Shown piece after piece: positions 1 to 8,732 of a stretch of 64,000 bases of DNA. Where the stretch lies: contig JAHBZN010000004.1 in the NCBI GenBank assembly GCA_019635415.1, positions 124,001 to 188,000 on the forward strand. The letters run 5' to 3'. Position numbers and translations under genes: made by a program. How positions within the stretch are numbered: the first letter of the stretch is position 1; every line of letters starts with the position of its first letter. The notes under the pieces were generated by a model. The model was given only the letters and a program-made list of their open reading frames with translations, ran no database searches and was not told the DNA's origin. Source of the DNA: Ramlibacter sp. GTDB lineage: Bacteria; Pseudomonadota; Gammaproteobacteria; Burkholderiales; Burkholderiaceae_C.

Positions 1-709
1 GCTGGCCACTGCCGAATGCGATCGCCTGATCGGTCAGGCTCAAGGCATCGCGCATGGAGCCGCGCGCGGCGCGGGCCAGAAGCCGCAGTGCCTGGGCATC
101 CGCCACCACGGATTCGGCGGCCAGCACGTGCTGCAGGTGCTCGAGCACGGTTTCCGGCGCCATCGGGCGCAGGTTGAACTGAAGACAGCGGGACAGCACA
201 GTGACCGGCACCTTCTGCGGGTCCGTGGTGGCCAGCACGAACTTGAGGTACTCGGGCGGCTCCTCCAGCGTCTTGAGCATGGCGTTGAACGCGGTGTTCG
301 TCAGCATGTGTACTTCGTCGATCATGAAGACCTTGAAGCGCCCCTGCACCGGCTTGTACACCGCCTGCTCAAGGAGGCTCTGGACTTCGTCCACCCCGCG
401 GTTGGAGGCGGCGTCCAGCTCGGTGTAGTCCACGAAACGGCCACTGTCGATGTCCGTGCAGGCCTGGCACACGCCGCAGGGCGTGGCGGTGATGCCTCCC
501 TGCCCGTCGGCGCCCTGGCAGTTCAGCGACTTGGCCAGGATCCGCGACACCGTCGTCTTGCCCACGCCGCGCGTGCCGGTGAACAGGTAGGCATGGTGCA
601 GCCGCTGGGTGGTCAAGGCATTCGTGAGCGCCTGCACCACGTGGCCCTGCCCCACCATTTCGGTGAAATTGCGGGGCCGGTACTTGCGGGCGAGCACGAG
701 ATAGGACAT
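1..709 (-). CDS. dnaX: DNA polymerase III subunit gamma/tau, N-terminal part
   Basis: Clamp-loader ATPase of the replicative polymerase. Translation from the ATG at 709 begins MSYLVLARKYRPRNF and shows the Walker A motif GTRGVGKT, a Cys-rich zinc module (CGVCQACTDID), the Walker B region VFMIDEVHML, the sensor stretch LATTDPQKVPVTVLSRC and the stretch RAARGSMRDALSL. All are hallmarks of the DnaX AAA+ domain. The gene runs off the left edge, so the tau domain and any programmed frameshift site lie outside the window. There is no Shine-Dalgarno sequence. A -10-like TAGAAT ends 6 nt before the ATG, suggesting a leaderless message. The gene is divergent from the SRP RNA gene. Confidence 0.97.
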   Translation of the reverse strand, partial: MSYLVLARKYRPRNFTEMVGQGHVVQALTNALTTQRLHHAYLFTGTRGVGKTTVSRILAKSLNCQGADGQGGITATPCGVCQACTDIDSGRFVDYTELDAASNRGVDEVQSLLEQAVYKPVQGRFKVFMIDEVHMLTNTAFNAMLKTLEEPPEYLKFVLATTDPQKVPVTVLSRCLQFNLRPMAPETVLEHLQHVLAAESVVADAQALRLLARAARGSMRDALSLTDQAIAFGSGQ

Positions 710-715
710 CGAACG

Positions 716-721
716 ATTCTA
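716..721 (-). promoter_or_regulatory. -10 element of dnaX, leaderless spacing
   Basis: TAGAAT on the minus strand (5 of 6 to TATAAT), separated by 6 nt (CGTTCG) from the dnaX ATG. This would place the transcription start at or next to the start codon. The same geometry recurs before arsR, yhbY and the GNAT gene. Confidence 0.5.
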
Positions 722-728
722 AGGTGTG

Positions 729-756
729 GCCCTGGGGCGTCCGGACGCCCCAGGGC
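729..756. repeat. 28-bp perfect palindrome between dnaX and the SRP RNA gene
   Basis: The left arm GCCCTGGGGCGTCC (729-742) is followed directly by its exact reverse complement (743-756), with no spacer. It lies between the dnaX -10 on one side and the TACAAT -10 of the SRP RNA on the other, so it covers the upstream/-35 regions of both divergent promoters. It could be an operator for a dimeric regulator or a cruciform/termination element. No T-tract follows on either strand, so an intrinsic terminator is unlikely. Confidence 0.75.
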
Positions 757-771
757 GATGCGCCCAGCCGG

Positions 772-777
772 TACAAT
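772..777 (+). promoter_or_regulatory. -10 element of the SRP RNA gene
   Basis: TACAAT (5 of 6 to consensus) ends 4 nt before the first base of the predicted closing stem of the SRP RNA. The matching -35 position falls in the right arm of the 28-bp palindrome and has no TTGACA-like sequence. Confidence 0.5.
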
Positions 778-781
778 GCAG

Positions 782-881
782 GTTGACGGGCCTCCCCGCA
801 TGGTGAAGCGGCCAACCGGGTCAGGTGGGGAACCAAGCAGCCCTAACTGTGGAGCCAGTGCCGGGGGTAAGGCTCGTCAAC
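782..881 (+). ncRNA. ffs: Signal recognition particle 4.5S RNA (small bacterial type)
   Basis: RNA scaffold of the SRP, bound by Ffh and needed for co-translational membrane targeting. The conserved Ffh-binding apical region is visible: GGTCAGGTGGGGAACCAAGC followed by AGCCC, the hallmark of domain IV. The closing stem is formed by GTTGACGGGCC (782-792) and GGCTCGTCAAC (871-881), complementary apart from one G-U pair. The roughly 100-nt length and long hairpin fit the small gammaproteobacterial/betaproteobacterial SRP RNA. The ends are estimated from the stem and may be off by several bases. Location next to dnaX is common in Burkholderiales. Confidence 0.9.
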
Positions 882-946
882 CTCCCCTCAAAAATTGTCC
901 AGTTTTCGCGCCAGAAGAGTAATATGAAACTCGGAGGTGCGCTGTC

Positions 947-1591
947 ATGGACTCATGCGTCGTTTCCCTCAACTGGACGAACCTGTTCCGGGTTCGACAT
1001 GGGCTGCCAGCCCTGCTCGGGCTGGTCGGCCTGGCCGGCTGTCCAGCCCAGGCCCAGACTGGCCTCAGCCTGGGCGCGTTGCACGCGCAGGGGCCCCTGC
1101 AGCCCCCGGCGCCTGGCCTGCGCTTTGGCCTCTCTCCCACCCCGCTGCCCCGTTTCGACCGATTCGATGCGCCCCTGTCCACGCGTGCGGCACTCACCGG
1201 CTGGGCCGTCGTGTCGCCGCGCGCCGCGTTGGGCCTGACGCTGGACAGCTCCACACCCCGCGGCACGGGCCTGATTTCGTCGCTGGACGAGCGTTCCGGC
1301 TCGCCAAGACTGGACCTGGGCATTCGCTGGCGCACCGCGCTGGGTGGCAGTGATCGCATCGACGTGGCGGCCTGGCGCCGCGTGTCACCGTCGGGCGAAG
1401 GTGCCAGCCTGTCGAGCGAGCTGAATCAGGAAGGCTATGGCACCAGCGTGGAATGGCAATTCAAATCCGCGCCAACGTTCGGCTTCGTACCCGAGCTTCG
1501 CGCCATCGGCCTTCAGCTCAACGGCGGCGGGCGCCTGATGCTGCGCACCCATGGGGGACGGCCCGTGCTGTACTACCGGGCCCAGTTCTGA
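947..1591 (+). CDS. Hypothetical secreted or outer-membrane protein
   Basis: A 214-residue protein I do not recognise. The start at 947 is chosen because GGAGG (933-937) precedes it at normal spacing. Residues about 17-37 form a hydrophobic stretch ending in PAQAQ, consistent with a signal peptide; a Cys at about 32 makes a lipoprotein only weakly possible. The mature part alternates hydrophobic and polar residues in the second half and ends in YYRAQF, an aromatic terminal residue like that of outer-membrane beta-barrels. That suggests, but does not prove, a small barrel or barrel-associated protein. It stands alone between ffs and a convergent flavoprotein gene. Confidence 0.6.
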   Translation: MDSCVVSLNWTNLFRVRHGLPALLGLVGLAGCPAQAQTGLSLGALHAQGPLQPPAPGLRFGLSPTPLPRFDRFDAPLSTRAALTGWAVVSPRAALGLTLDSSTPRGTGLISSLDERSGSPRLDLGIRWRTALGGSDRIDVAAWRRVSPSGEGASLSSELNQEGYGTSVEWQFKSAPTFGFVPELRAIGLQLNGGGRLMLRTHGGRPVLYYRAQF

Positions 1592-1639
1592 AGCAGCCCT
1601 GCGGCCGATCCTGAAGCGGGCCCGCAACCCGTCACCCGG

Positions 1640-2869
1640 TCAGGTACCGCCCAGATACCGCAGCGCGCCCTGGGCCGCCGCCACACCGGTGGCGAAGCAC
1701 GCCGTCATCAGATAACCCCCCGTCGGGGCTTCCCAGTCCAGCATCTCCCCGGCGCAGAACACGCCCGGTAGCGCTGACAGCATGAGTCCATCGTCCAGGG
1801 CCTCGAACGGCACGCCGCCCGCGGTGCTGATGGCCTCGTCCACCGGCCGCGCCGACGCCAGCGTGAGAGGCACCGCCTTGATGGTGGCGGCCAGGCGCTG
1901 GGCATCGTTCACGCCCTCCTTGCCCAGCACCTCGTACAGCAGGGCCATCTTGATGCCCTCCAGGTGCAGGCGACTCTTCAGGTGGCTGGACTGGGAGCGT
2001 GAGCCGCGCGGGTGCGCCACCTCGGCCAACACCTGCGCGGGCGTGCGGTCCGGCAGCAGGTCAAGATGGAAAGTGGCGTCGCCGCGGGCCGCAATCTCGT
2101 CGCGCAGCTGCGCCGAGGCGGCATAGACCAGGCTGCCCTCCACGCCGGTGGCCGTGGCCACGAATTCCCCTTTGCGCTCGAAGGCCTGACCCTCGGGTCC
2201 GGCGAGGCGAATCGCCACACCCTTGAACGGCTGCCCGGCAAAGCGGCTCGCGAAATGCTCGCTCCACCCCCCCTTGAGGTCGAAACCGCAGTTGGACGGG
2301 CGCAGCGGCACCACCGCCACGCCGCGCGCCTGCAGCCAGGGCACCCAGGCCCCGTCGGAACCCAGCCGTGCCCAGCTTGCGCCGCCCAGGGCCAGCACCA
2401 CCGCATCGGCACGGCGCGACACATCGCCTTGCGGCGTGGCAAAGCGCAGCGCACCTGCCTCATCCCAACCGGCCCAGCGCTCGCGCATGTGGAACCGCAC
2501 ACCGGCCTCGCGCAGCCGGTGCAGCCAGGCGCGCAGCAGCGGCGCCGCCTTCATGTCCGTGGGAAATACCCGCCCCGAGGAGCCGACAAAAGTTTGAACA
2601 CCCAGTCCGTGCGCCCAGTCGCGCAGCGCTTCGGGCCCGAAGCCGGCCAGCAGACGGGCCACCTCGGGCTGGCGCGCGCCAAAGCGCTGCTCGAACTGCG
2701 CCAGGGGCTCTGAATGGGTGAGGTTCAGCCCACCCTTGCCGGCCAGAAGGAACTTGCGCCCCACCGACGGCATGGCGTCCACCACCGAGACGGAGATTCC
2801 GCCCTTTGCCAGGGTCTCGGCTGCCATCAGGCCCGCCGGGCCGGCACCCACCACGATCACTTGGGTCAT
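1640..2869 (-). CDS. BaiN/HI0933-family flavoprotein (NAD(P)/FAD-dependent oxidoreductase)
   Basis: A 409-residue FAD protein. The N-terminus has the dinucleotide-binding GAGPAG (8-13), then GRKFLLAGKGGLNLTHSE (38-54), a signature of the HI0933/YhiN family. The C-terminus has AGEMLDWEAPTGGYLMTAC, the second FAD-contact region of that family. It matches what is usually annotated as a TIGR03862-type flavoprotein; its physiological reaction is not established. Its ATG overlaps the TGA of the upstream addA-like gene (ATGA), so it is probably co-transcribed with the repair helicase pair. Confidence 0.9.
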   Translation of the reverse strand: MTQVIVVGAGPAGLMAAETLAKGGISVSVVDAMPSVGRKFLLAGKGGLNLTHSEPLAQFEQRFGARQPEVARLLAGFGPEALRDWAHGLGVQTFVGSSGRVFPTDMKAAPLLRAWLHRLREAGVRFHMRERWAGWDEAGALRFATPQGDVSRRADAVVLALGGASWARLGSDGAWVPWLQARGVAVVPLRPSNCGFDLKGGWSEHFASRFAGQPFKGVAIRLAGPEGQAFERKGEFVATATGVEGSLVYAASAQLRDEIAARGDATFHLDLLPDRTPAQVLAEVAHPRGSRSQSSHLKSRLHLEGIKMALLYEVLGKEGVNDAQRLAATIKAVPLTLASARPVDEAISTAGGVPFEALDDGLMLSALPGVFCAGEMLDWEAPTGGYLMTACFATGVAAAQGALRYLGGT

Positions 2870-5800
2870 TCCACGTTCACCAGTCTTCCCTGCGCCGTGA
2901 GATAGGCCGTGCGAACCACGGCTTGCGGGTACACGGCCTGCACCGCGGCGCGGTAGTCATTCATCTTCTCGCGCAGGCCGGCCACGAGCTCGGGCCGCCA
3001 CTGCGACTTGTGATCCAGCACCCACCATTCGCGGGTGTCGCGGCGCCGCACCAGCCGGTCGAGCCGCATCGCCTGGCCTGCATGGTGAAGCTCCACCTCG
3101 TTGCCCTGCCAGTCGACCACGGCCGGGTCCCAGGCCCAGGCGCCATCGCCTGCGAGTATGCCCTGCGCCATGGCCAGGGCCTGGGCCATCTGCCCGGCGT
3201 CGAGCGCGAACTCGCGCTGCACCGCCCGCCGTTGGCCGGTCGGCCAGTCGACAGCGCCGGGCACCCACCACTCAAGCAGGCGGTGCATGGCCTGCCCCAG
3301 CCGAACGGCTGCGCTGTTCGCGTCTTCGTTTGCTATCTTTTCCGCAGCAGAAGGTGACCGATCCACGGGGACTTCCGGCAGTTTCATGGTCAAAAAGGAG
3401 TCGGCATCGGCCGCTTCGGCGCGGCTTGCGGTGACCCCTCCAGGCGCCTCGATCGGATCGGCCAGGGGCGAAAGGCGCTGCCACCAGCTGGCCGCCGATG
3501 GGCGGTGTGGCTGGACGGACGACAGCACGAGCTGGCTGCGCGCGCGCGTCATGGCAACGTACAGGGCGTTCAGTTCCTCTCGTTGCCGGGCCGCCTGTTC
3601 AAGCGCCAGCGCGTCCAGCGTGCAAGCGGGCGGGCGGCTCTCGCTCGCGAGGAAGGTGAAGCGCTGCGGTGCCTCGGCCTCCCCGGGCCACTCCACCAAC
3701 ACCCCCATGGATTCGGCCCGAGCGGACTCCCCATCGGTGTCCAGCATCAGCACCACGGGAGCCTCCAGTCCCTTGGCGCCGTGCACGGTGAGCAGACGCA
3801 CCACTTCGTCACCCGCCACGGCCGGTGCGCGGGCGCCACCCGCGCGCAGCGCCCGCACCAGCGCATACGGCGTGAGAAAGCGCCCGCCGCCGATGTCCAG
3901 GGCCGCCCCCAGCAGCGCGCCCAGGTTCGCCGACACCGAGGCCCGCAGTGCCGCTGGCGCGGCAGCGGCAAAGCGCTGCGGCACCTCGCGCGCATGGAAC
4001 ATCGCGTCCAGCGCATCGTGCGGCGGCAGGCGGGCGATCCAGCCTTGCCATTCGGTCAAAACTGCTCCCAGCCCTTGCAGCGCGGCCTCCTCATGCTCCT
4101 CTTTCTGTAGCAAATCGAACCAGCTGACCGACTGCCCTCGGGCCTGCGCTTCCCGCTTGAGGCGCGCCAGGGTGACCAGCGCCGCATCGGGCACGGCAAA
4201 CAGCGGCGACTTCAGCGCGCGCGCAAGAGACAGGTCATGGGTCGGCGACACCAGGGCATCCAGCAGCGCCACCACGTCCTGGACCTCCGGCGCTTGCGCC
4301 AGATCGACCTTTTGCGGCTGAACGGCTGCGATGTGCAGCGCGCGCAGTTCGTCCTGCAGCACCGACAACGGCTCGCGCCTGCGTGCCAGCACCATGAGCT
4401 CCCCGGGCCGGCGCCCGCGGGCCAGTTCCGAGGCAATCCACCCTGCCGCCTGCCGGCATTCGAGCGCGCGCAGGCTGTCCTCGGGCGACTCGCGCGGCTG
4501 GGTCAGGCTATTGCGCCAGACGCCGGGCTGCGCCACCGCCTCCTTGCCAACGTCGTCACGCTGGATCTGGGGCAGGCGGTACAGCGCCCCTTGCGCCAGT
4601 GACTCCGTGGTGTGGTCCCGGTAGCCGCTGTACTCGCCCGCGGCCTGGGCGGCCCCCATAACCTCGTTGACCGCAGCCAGCACGCGCGGCGCGTTGCGGT
4701 GCGTGTGGTCGCAGCTCAGCAGGTCTCCGCCCAGCCCTTCAACGATGAATTGCTGGGCGGCCCGGAACACCTGCGGTTCGGCCCGCCGGAAGCGGTAGAT
4801 GCTCTGCTTGGGGTCGCCCACGATGAAGACGCTGGGGGCCTCGCTGCCCGCGCCGGCATAGCCCGACAGCCAGGCATGCAGCGCCTGCCACTGCAGGGGG
4901 TTGGTGTCCTGGAATTCGTCGATCAGCAGGTGACGCACCCGTGCGTCCAGGCGCTCCTGCACCCAGCCGCTGAGCACCGGGTCCGACAGCATGACGAGAG
5001 CAGCCCGCTCCACGTCGTTCATGTCCACCCAGCCGCGCTCGCGCTTGAGTGCCGCGAATTCCGCGATCAGCAGCCGGGTCAGGCGCGCCATGCGCTGCTG
5101 ATGCTGCCAGGCCGCGTGCTGGTGGCTGGCGGCCTGCAACCGCAAGGCCAGTGTCTGTGCGGCCTGCACGTCGGGGTGGTCTGCCAGCTTGCCGAACTTG
5201 CGCGCCTCCCCTTTTTGCGTGAGCAGCGCCTGCAGCGCCGCGTCCAGGCTGCCTTCGCCCACGGCCTGCTCGAGCTGGCTGCCCAGCGCGGCATAGCTGG
5301 GGGCCCCCGTGCCGAGGGCGCGCGCGGCGTCCAGCAGCACACCGCGCACCGCCTCGCGCTGCAGCGCCAGCGCGGGCTCGGCCAGGCCATCGAATTCGGG
5401 GAACTGCTGGCCGAAGCGCCTCACGGAGCGGTCCACCATGCCACGCGCATCGGCCAGCTCGAACTCCACGCGCTTGGCCAGCGCGGCCTCCAGCGCCTTG
5501 CCGGTGTTGAAGCGCCCGAACGTGGCCACCGCGTCGAGATAGTCCTGCCGGGCCGCAGGCTCGGCCGCCACGGCGGCCTGAAAGCGACGCCACACGGCGG
5601 CCACGGCGTCCTGATCGTCTTCCAGAAGTTCGTAGCGGGCCGGCAGGCCCAGCGTCTGCAGCACCGTCAACGGGGCGTTGCGCAACAGGGCGCCGAACCA
5701 GCTGTGGAAGGTGCGCACCTGAACCGGTCGTCCCGACGCCAGCAGGGTCGGGTACAGCTGCGACAGCGGGGCTTGCAGCGCCTGCGCAGACGATGCATCG

Positions 5801-6108
5801 ACGCCCCGGGCCACCAGTTCCTGAACCAGTTGCCCGGCGGGTGCCTGGGCAAAGGCCTGCAGCCATTGCTGCAACCGCTCGCGCATCTCGCCGGCCGCCT
5901 TTTTGGTGAAGGTGATGGCCAGGATCTCGTGGGGCTTGGCACCGGCCAGCAAGGCCCGCAGCATGCGGGAAACCAGCATCCAGGTCTTGCCCGCACCGGC
6001 GCAGGCCTCGACCGCCACGCTGCGGCGCGGGTCGCAGGCCAGGGCATAGAACTCGGCGCGGCTCACACGCCGGCCGTTGAGCTCGTAGGCCAGGTCCTGC
6101 CCCGTCAT
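2866..6108 (-). CDS. addA: AddA-type UvrD/Rep helicase-nuclease (double-strand break repair)
   Basis: Superfamily 1A helicase fused to a RecB-like nuclease, about 1080 residues. Visible motifs: Walker A CAGAGKTW near residue 40, ITFTKKAAGEM (motif Ia), LLIDEFQDTNPLQW (II), FIVGDPKQSIYRFRRA (III), LLTVHGAKGLEAPVV (V) and YVAMTRARSQLVL (VI). Near the C-terminus, WVLDHKSQW carries the D-x-K pair of a PD-(D/E)XK nuclease. It pairs with the AddB-like protein upstream to resect double-strand ends for RecA loading. An in-frame ATG at 6129 exists, but the ATG at 6108 overlaps the addB TGA as ATGA and is preferred. Two degenerate 17-bp repeats (3332-3348 and 4095-4111) lie inside the gene. Confidence 0.93.
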   Translation of the reverse strand: MTGQDLAYELNGRRVSRAEFYALACDPRRSVAVEACAGAGKTWMLVSRMLRALLAGAKPHEILAITFTKKAAGEMRERLQQWLQAFAQAPAGQLVQELVARGVDASSAQALQAPLSQLYPTLLASGRPVQVRTFHSWFGALLRNAPLTVLQTLGLPARYELLEDDQDAVAAVWRRFQAAVAAEPAARQDYLDAVATFGRFNTGKALEAALAKRVEFELADARGMVDRSVRRFGQQFPEFDGLAEPALALQREAVRGVLLDAARALGTGAPSYAALGSQLEQAVGEGSLDAALQALLTQKGEARKFGKLADHPDVQAAQTLALRLQAASHQHAAWQHQQRMARLTRLLIAEFAALKRERGWVDMNDVERAALVMLSDPVLSGWVQERLDARVRHLLIDEFQDTNPLQWQALHAWLSGYAGAGSEAPSVFIVGDPKQSIYRFRRAEPQVFRAAQQFIVEGLGGDLLSCDHTHRNAPRVLAAVNEVMGAAQAAGEYSGYRDHTTESLAQGALYRLPQIQRDDVGKEAVAQPGVWRNSLTQPRESPEDSLRALECRQAAGWIASELARGRRPGELMVLARRREPLSVLQDELRALHIAAVQPQKVDLAQAPEVQDVVALLDALVSPTHDLSLARALKSPLFAVPDAALVTLARLKREAQARGQSVSWFDLLQKEEHEEAALQGLGAVLTEWQGWIARLPPHDALDAMFHAREVPQRFAAAAPAALRASVSANLGALLGAALDIGGGRFLTPYALVRALRAGGARAPAVAGDEVVRLLTVHGAKGLEAPVVLMLDTDGESARAESMGVLVEWPGEAEAPQRFTFLASESRPPACTLDALALEQAARQREELNALYVAMTRARSQLVLSSVQPHRPSAASWWQRLSPLADPIEAPGGVTASRAEAADADSFLTMKLPEVPVDRSPSAAEKIANEDANSAAVRLGQAMHRLLEWWVPGAVDWPTGQRRAVQREFALDAGQMAQALAMAQGILAGDGAWAWDPAVVDWQGNEVELHHAGQAMRLDRLVRRRDTREWWVLDHKSQWRPELVAGLREKMNDYRAAVQAVYPQAVVRTAYLTAQGRLVNVE

Positions 6109-8654
6109 GACCAGAAATCCTTGCGGCACAGCCCGCGCGCGGCACAGAAGTCGCAGGCCATGCCCTCGCCCAGGGCCGGCAGCGGCGCGCCGCCGGCAAT
6201 GGCCGCCATGTCCATCTGGATGCCTTCCACCAGCGCATCGCGCGCGTCCATCACGTCCTCCTGCTCGAAGGATCGGGTTTCACGCTCACCGACGTTCACG
6301 TACGCTGCGCGCAGCGTGTCGTCGGGCAGCAGCGCGGCATAGAAAGCCAGCTGGGTGTCTTCGTCCGGGCCCTTCACGCGCCGGGCCGTGACCTGCGCGC
6401 CTTCCGTCTTGTAGTCCATGACCATGGTCTGCCCATCCGGCCCACGGTCCATGCGGTCGAGCCGGCCCACCAGCGTGACCGCGCCCAGCGGCATGTCGCG
6501 CTCCACCTCCGCCAGCTCGAAACGCAGGCCCTGCGCCTCGTGGCCATCCAGCCAGGCCAGGTACCCCTCGCGCACCTGCGGCCAGCTTGCCAAAAAGGGG
6601 AGGAACTCCCCATCGGCCAGCCCCATGGCGTGGGTCTGCTCCTGCGCCATGGCATCCAGCAGCGCCCGCCGGGGCTCGCCGGTCAGCCCGGGTTGCTGCG
6701 CCAGAGCCTCATGGAAAGCACGCAGCACGGCGTGCAGCCAGGTGCCGAAATCGCGCTTGTCGAGCCCCGCGTCCAGTTCCTCCGCCTCCTTGAGGCCCAA
6801 CTGGCGCAGCGCGAAAAAACGGTAAGGACAACGCCGCAGGTCTTCATAGGCCGAAGCGGAGAGGCGCGCCACGGGCAGGGCCCCGCCCCGCGGCAAGGGA
6901 CGCGGCGTCGGCACCGCAGCGACACGGTTCGGTACGCGGGCATCAACCCCCTGCCCGGCCAGGCCAGCGAGTTGCAGTTGCTGAACCAGTGGACTGGGCA
7001 GCACCGGCTCCCCCGCCGCATCGGCGGTGCGCCACAGCACATCGACCCGCGGCAGGGCCAGGGCTTGGGCCCACGCCGTGCGCTGGGCAGCTTCCAGGCG
7101 TTCGCGCGTTGGCAGGCCCAGGCCCGCGCGTTGGCTCTCGGTCCAGACACCGGACGGGTCAGGCGCGGCGGGCAGGTTCGATTCGTCGCAGCCCGGCAGC
7201 ACGGCCGCCGCGAAAGGTTGCCCCAGCATCTGCGGAAACGGCAGGATCACCACCTGTTCATCCTGCGGGTGCGCCGGCTTGAAACTCGCATCCTCCAGGA
7301 CCTCGGTCACCCAGGCCGTGAATTCGCTCAACCCCATGCGGCGCGTCGCCTGAGGCAGGTCCGCCCATTCCAGCTGCGCGCCGTCCGCGAGCCGCAGCGC
7401 CGCAATTGCGGCGTCGCCGGCGGCATCGCCTTCAAGCAAGCCCCACTGGCCGGTGGAGGCCAGCCATTCACGCAGCGCCGGCAGCCAGGCCACCAGCGGC
7501 CGCGGACGTTGAAGCGACACTCGCCAGTCATCCACCCGCGTGAGCAGCGGGGCGAGCCCGTCATCCGTGCGCCATCGCGACGAGGCGGCGGCCCAGTCGC
7601 CTGCGCCCGCGTCGCGCAAAGCTTTTTCGAGCTGTTGCACGGCCGATGGCGCAAGCGCGGGCACATGCTTGAGCCAGTCCAGCACCACGTCGCTGGAGGC
7701 GTCATGACGGACAGCGCGCAGCCCCACCATCAACTGCGCAGCGGCCCGTGTGGTGGAGAGTTTCCATCCCGTCTCATCGCGGATGCGCAGACCGCGCGCG
7801 CCCAGCATGGCGCGAATACGGCGGGTCAACACCCGGTCGGTCGCCGCCAGCGCCACGGGGTGGCGGCCTTCGGCCAGGTGCTGCAACACGCAGGCCGCCG
7901 CACGGGCCGCCTCGTCTTCAGGGCCGTCAGCCGCATGCAGCGCGAGGCTCCCTGTCCCCATGGCACCCATGTCAGCCACCAGGGACAAGGTGGCCGCCTT
8001 GCGCCCGAACGCAGTGCGGATGGCCTCCACCACGGGTTCGGCCTGGTACCCCTGGAAGATCACCAGGCAGTCGATCTCGCGCTGTACCTCCGGTTCCAGC
8101 AGACCATCCGTGGCGTGGGCGGACACCGCCACCCACTCCAGCGCCACACGGGCGACCGCCTGCTCGAGCGCAAGCACCGGTGCGTCCAGTCCGCCCGCCA
8201 CCAAAGGCCTCATGCGCGCGGCCCAGGCCGCACGCTGCGCCGGCGGCACCGCCGCCGCCAAGGGCGCCAGTTGCCCCGCAGCCTCCACGATGCGGCCGGC
8301 CAGCAGGTCGCGCTGGGCGCCAAGGCCAGCCTCCGACAGCAGGGTCTGGGCGGTCAGCAGATCACGCGCGGCGTCGTGGCACAGGTCCAGCGGACCCGGG
8401 GCCCCGGTCCCGAGCGAGCGTGCCCAGTTCATGGTGGATTCAAAGCGCGGCGCAAAGCCGCTGGGCACGGCACGGGCCCAGGCCCGGCGCGCCTGGGGCA
8501 TCAGCTGGGCATAGGGCACCAGTACCACGCTGCGGGCGGGATGGGCGCCACGCTCACTGAGCAAGGCGGCCAATGGCCCCATCAGGCGGTCCAGTCCGCA
8601 AGGCATGCCATCGTTTTGCGCTATCGCATCCATAGCATGGAAGGCGTCTTGCAC
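6105..8654 (-). CDS. addB: AddB-type nuclease subunit with iron-sulfur cysteines
   Basis: 849 residues. The N-terminal part is a degenerate helicase-like domain without an obvious Walker A. The C-terminal third is a PD-(D/E)XK nuclease, with GRLDRMDRGPDGQTMVMDYK carrying the D...D-x-K residues. A Cys in LRRCPYRFF plus C834, C837 and C843 near the C-terminus reproduce the C-x2-C-x5-C spacing that holds the 4Fe-4S cluster in AddB. It forms the AddAB end-processing enzyme with the downstream gene. The start at 8654 is GTG without a clear ribosome site; the ATG at 8633 is an alternative. A perfect GCTAT-N7-ATAGC repeat (8620-8636) sits at that alternative start. Confidence 0.88.
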   Translation of the reverse strand: MQDAFHAMDAIAQNDGMPCGLDRLMGPLAALLSERGAHPARSVVLVPYAQLMPQARRAWARAVPSGFAPRFESTMNWARSLGTGAPGPLDLCHDAARDLLTAQTLLSEAGLGAQRDLLAGRIVEAAGQLAPLAAAVPPAQRAAWAARMRPLVAGGLDAPVLALEQAVARVALEWVAVSAHATDGLLEPEVQREIDCLVIFQGYQAEPVVEAIRTAFGRKAATLSLVADMGAMGTGSLALHAADGPEDEAARAAACVLQHLAEGRHPVALAATDRVLTRRIRAMLGARGLRIRDETGWKLSTTRAAAQLMVGLRAVRHDASSDVVLDWLKHVPALAPSAVQQLEKALRDAGAGDWAAASSRWRTDDGLAPLLTRVDDWRVSLQRPRPLVAWLPALREWLASTGQWGLLEGDAAGDAAIAALRLADGAQLEWADLPQATRRMGLSEFTAWVTEVLEDASFKPAHPQDEQVVILPFPQMLGQPFAAAVLPGCDESNLPAAPDPSGVWTESQRAGLGLPTRERLEAAQRTAWAQALALPRVDVLWRTADAAGEPVLPSPLVQQLQLAGLAGQGVDARVPNRVAAVPTPRPLPRGGALPVARLSASAYEDLRRCPYRFFALRQLGLKEAEELDAGLDKRDFGTWLHAVLRAFHEALAQQPGLTGEPRRALLDAMAQEQTHAMGLADGEFLPFLASWPQVREGYLAWLDGHEAQGLRFELAEVERDMPLGAVTLVGRLDRMDRGPDGQTMVMDYKTEGAQVTARRVKGPDEDTQLAFYAALLPDDTLRAAYVNVGERETRSFEQEDVMDARDALVEGIQMDMAAIAGGAPLPALGEGMACDFCAARGLCRKDFWS
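8620..8636. repeat. 17-bp dispersed repeat, GCTAT-N7-ATAGC type
   Basis: GCTAT CGCATCC ATAGC, perfect 5-bp inverted arms around 7 bp. It lies in the first codons of the addB-like gene. Member of the dispersed family described in the findings. Confidence 0.5.
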
Positions 8655-8732
8655 GGCCGGTAGGGGGACTTGGTTTCTGTCACAATTCCCTCACTTTAGC
8701 TGTACCGCCAACAGACACCCAAGGAATCCATC

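Noticed and set aside
4612..6342. Long plus-strand open frame opposite addA
   Set aside because: It mirrors the codon structure of a clear helicase gene, has no recognisable protein motif and is a typical antisense frame of high-GC coding DNA. The same applies to the frame at 6540-8663 opposite addB.
8678..8695. Pho-box-like CTGTCAC-AATT-CCCTCAC upstream of trxA
   Set aside because: The second heptamer matches only 5 of 7, no -10 lies 10 bp downstream, and trxA is a housekeeping gene. Likely chance.
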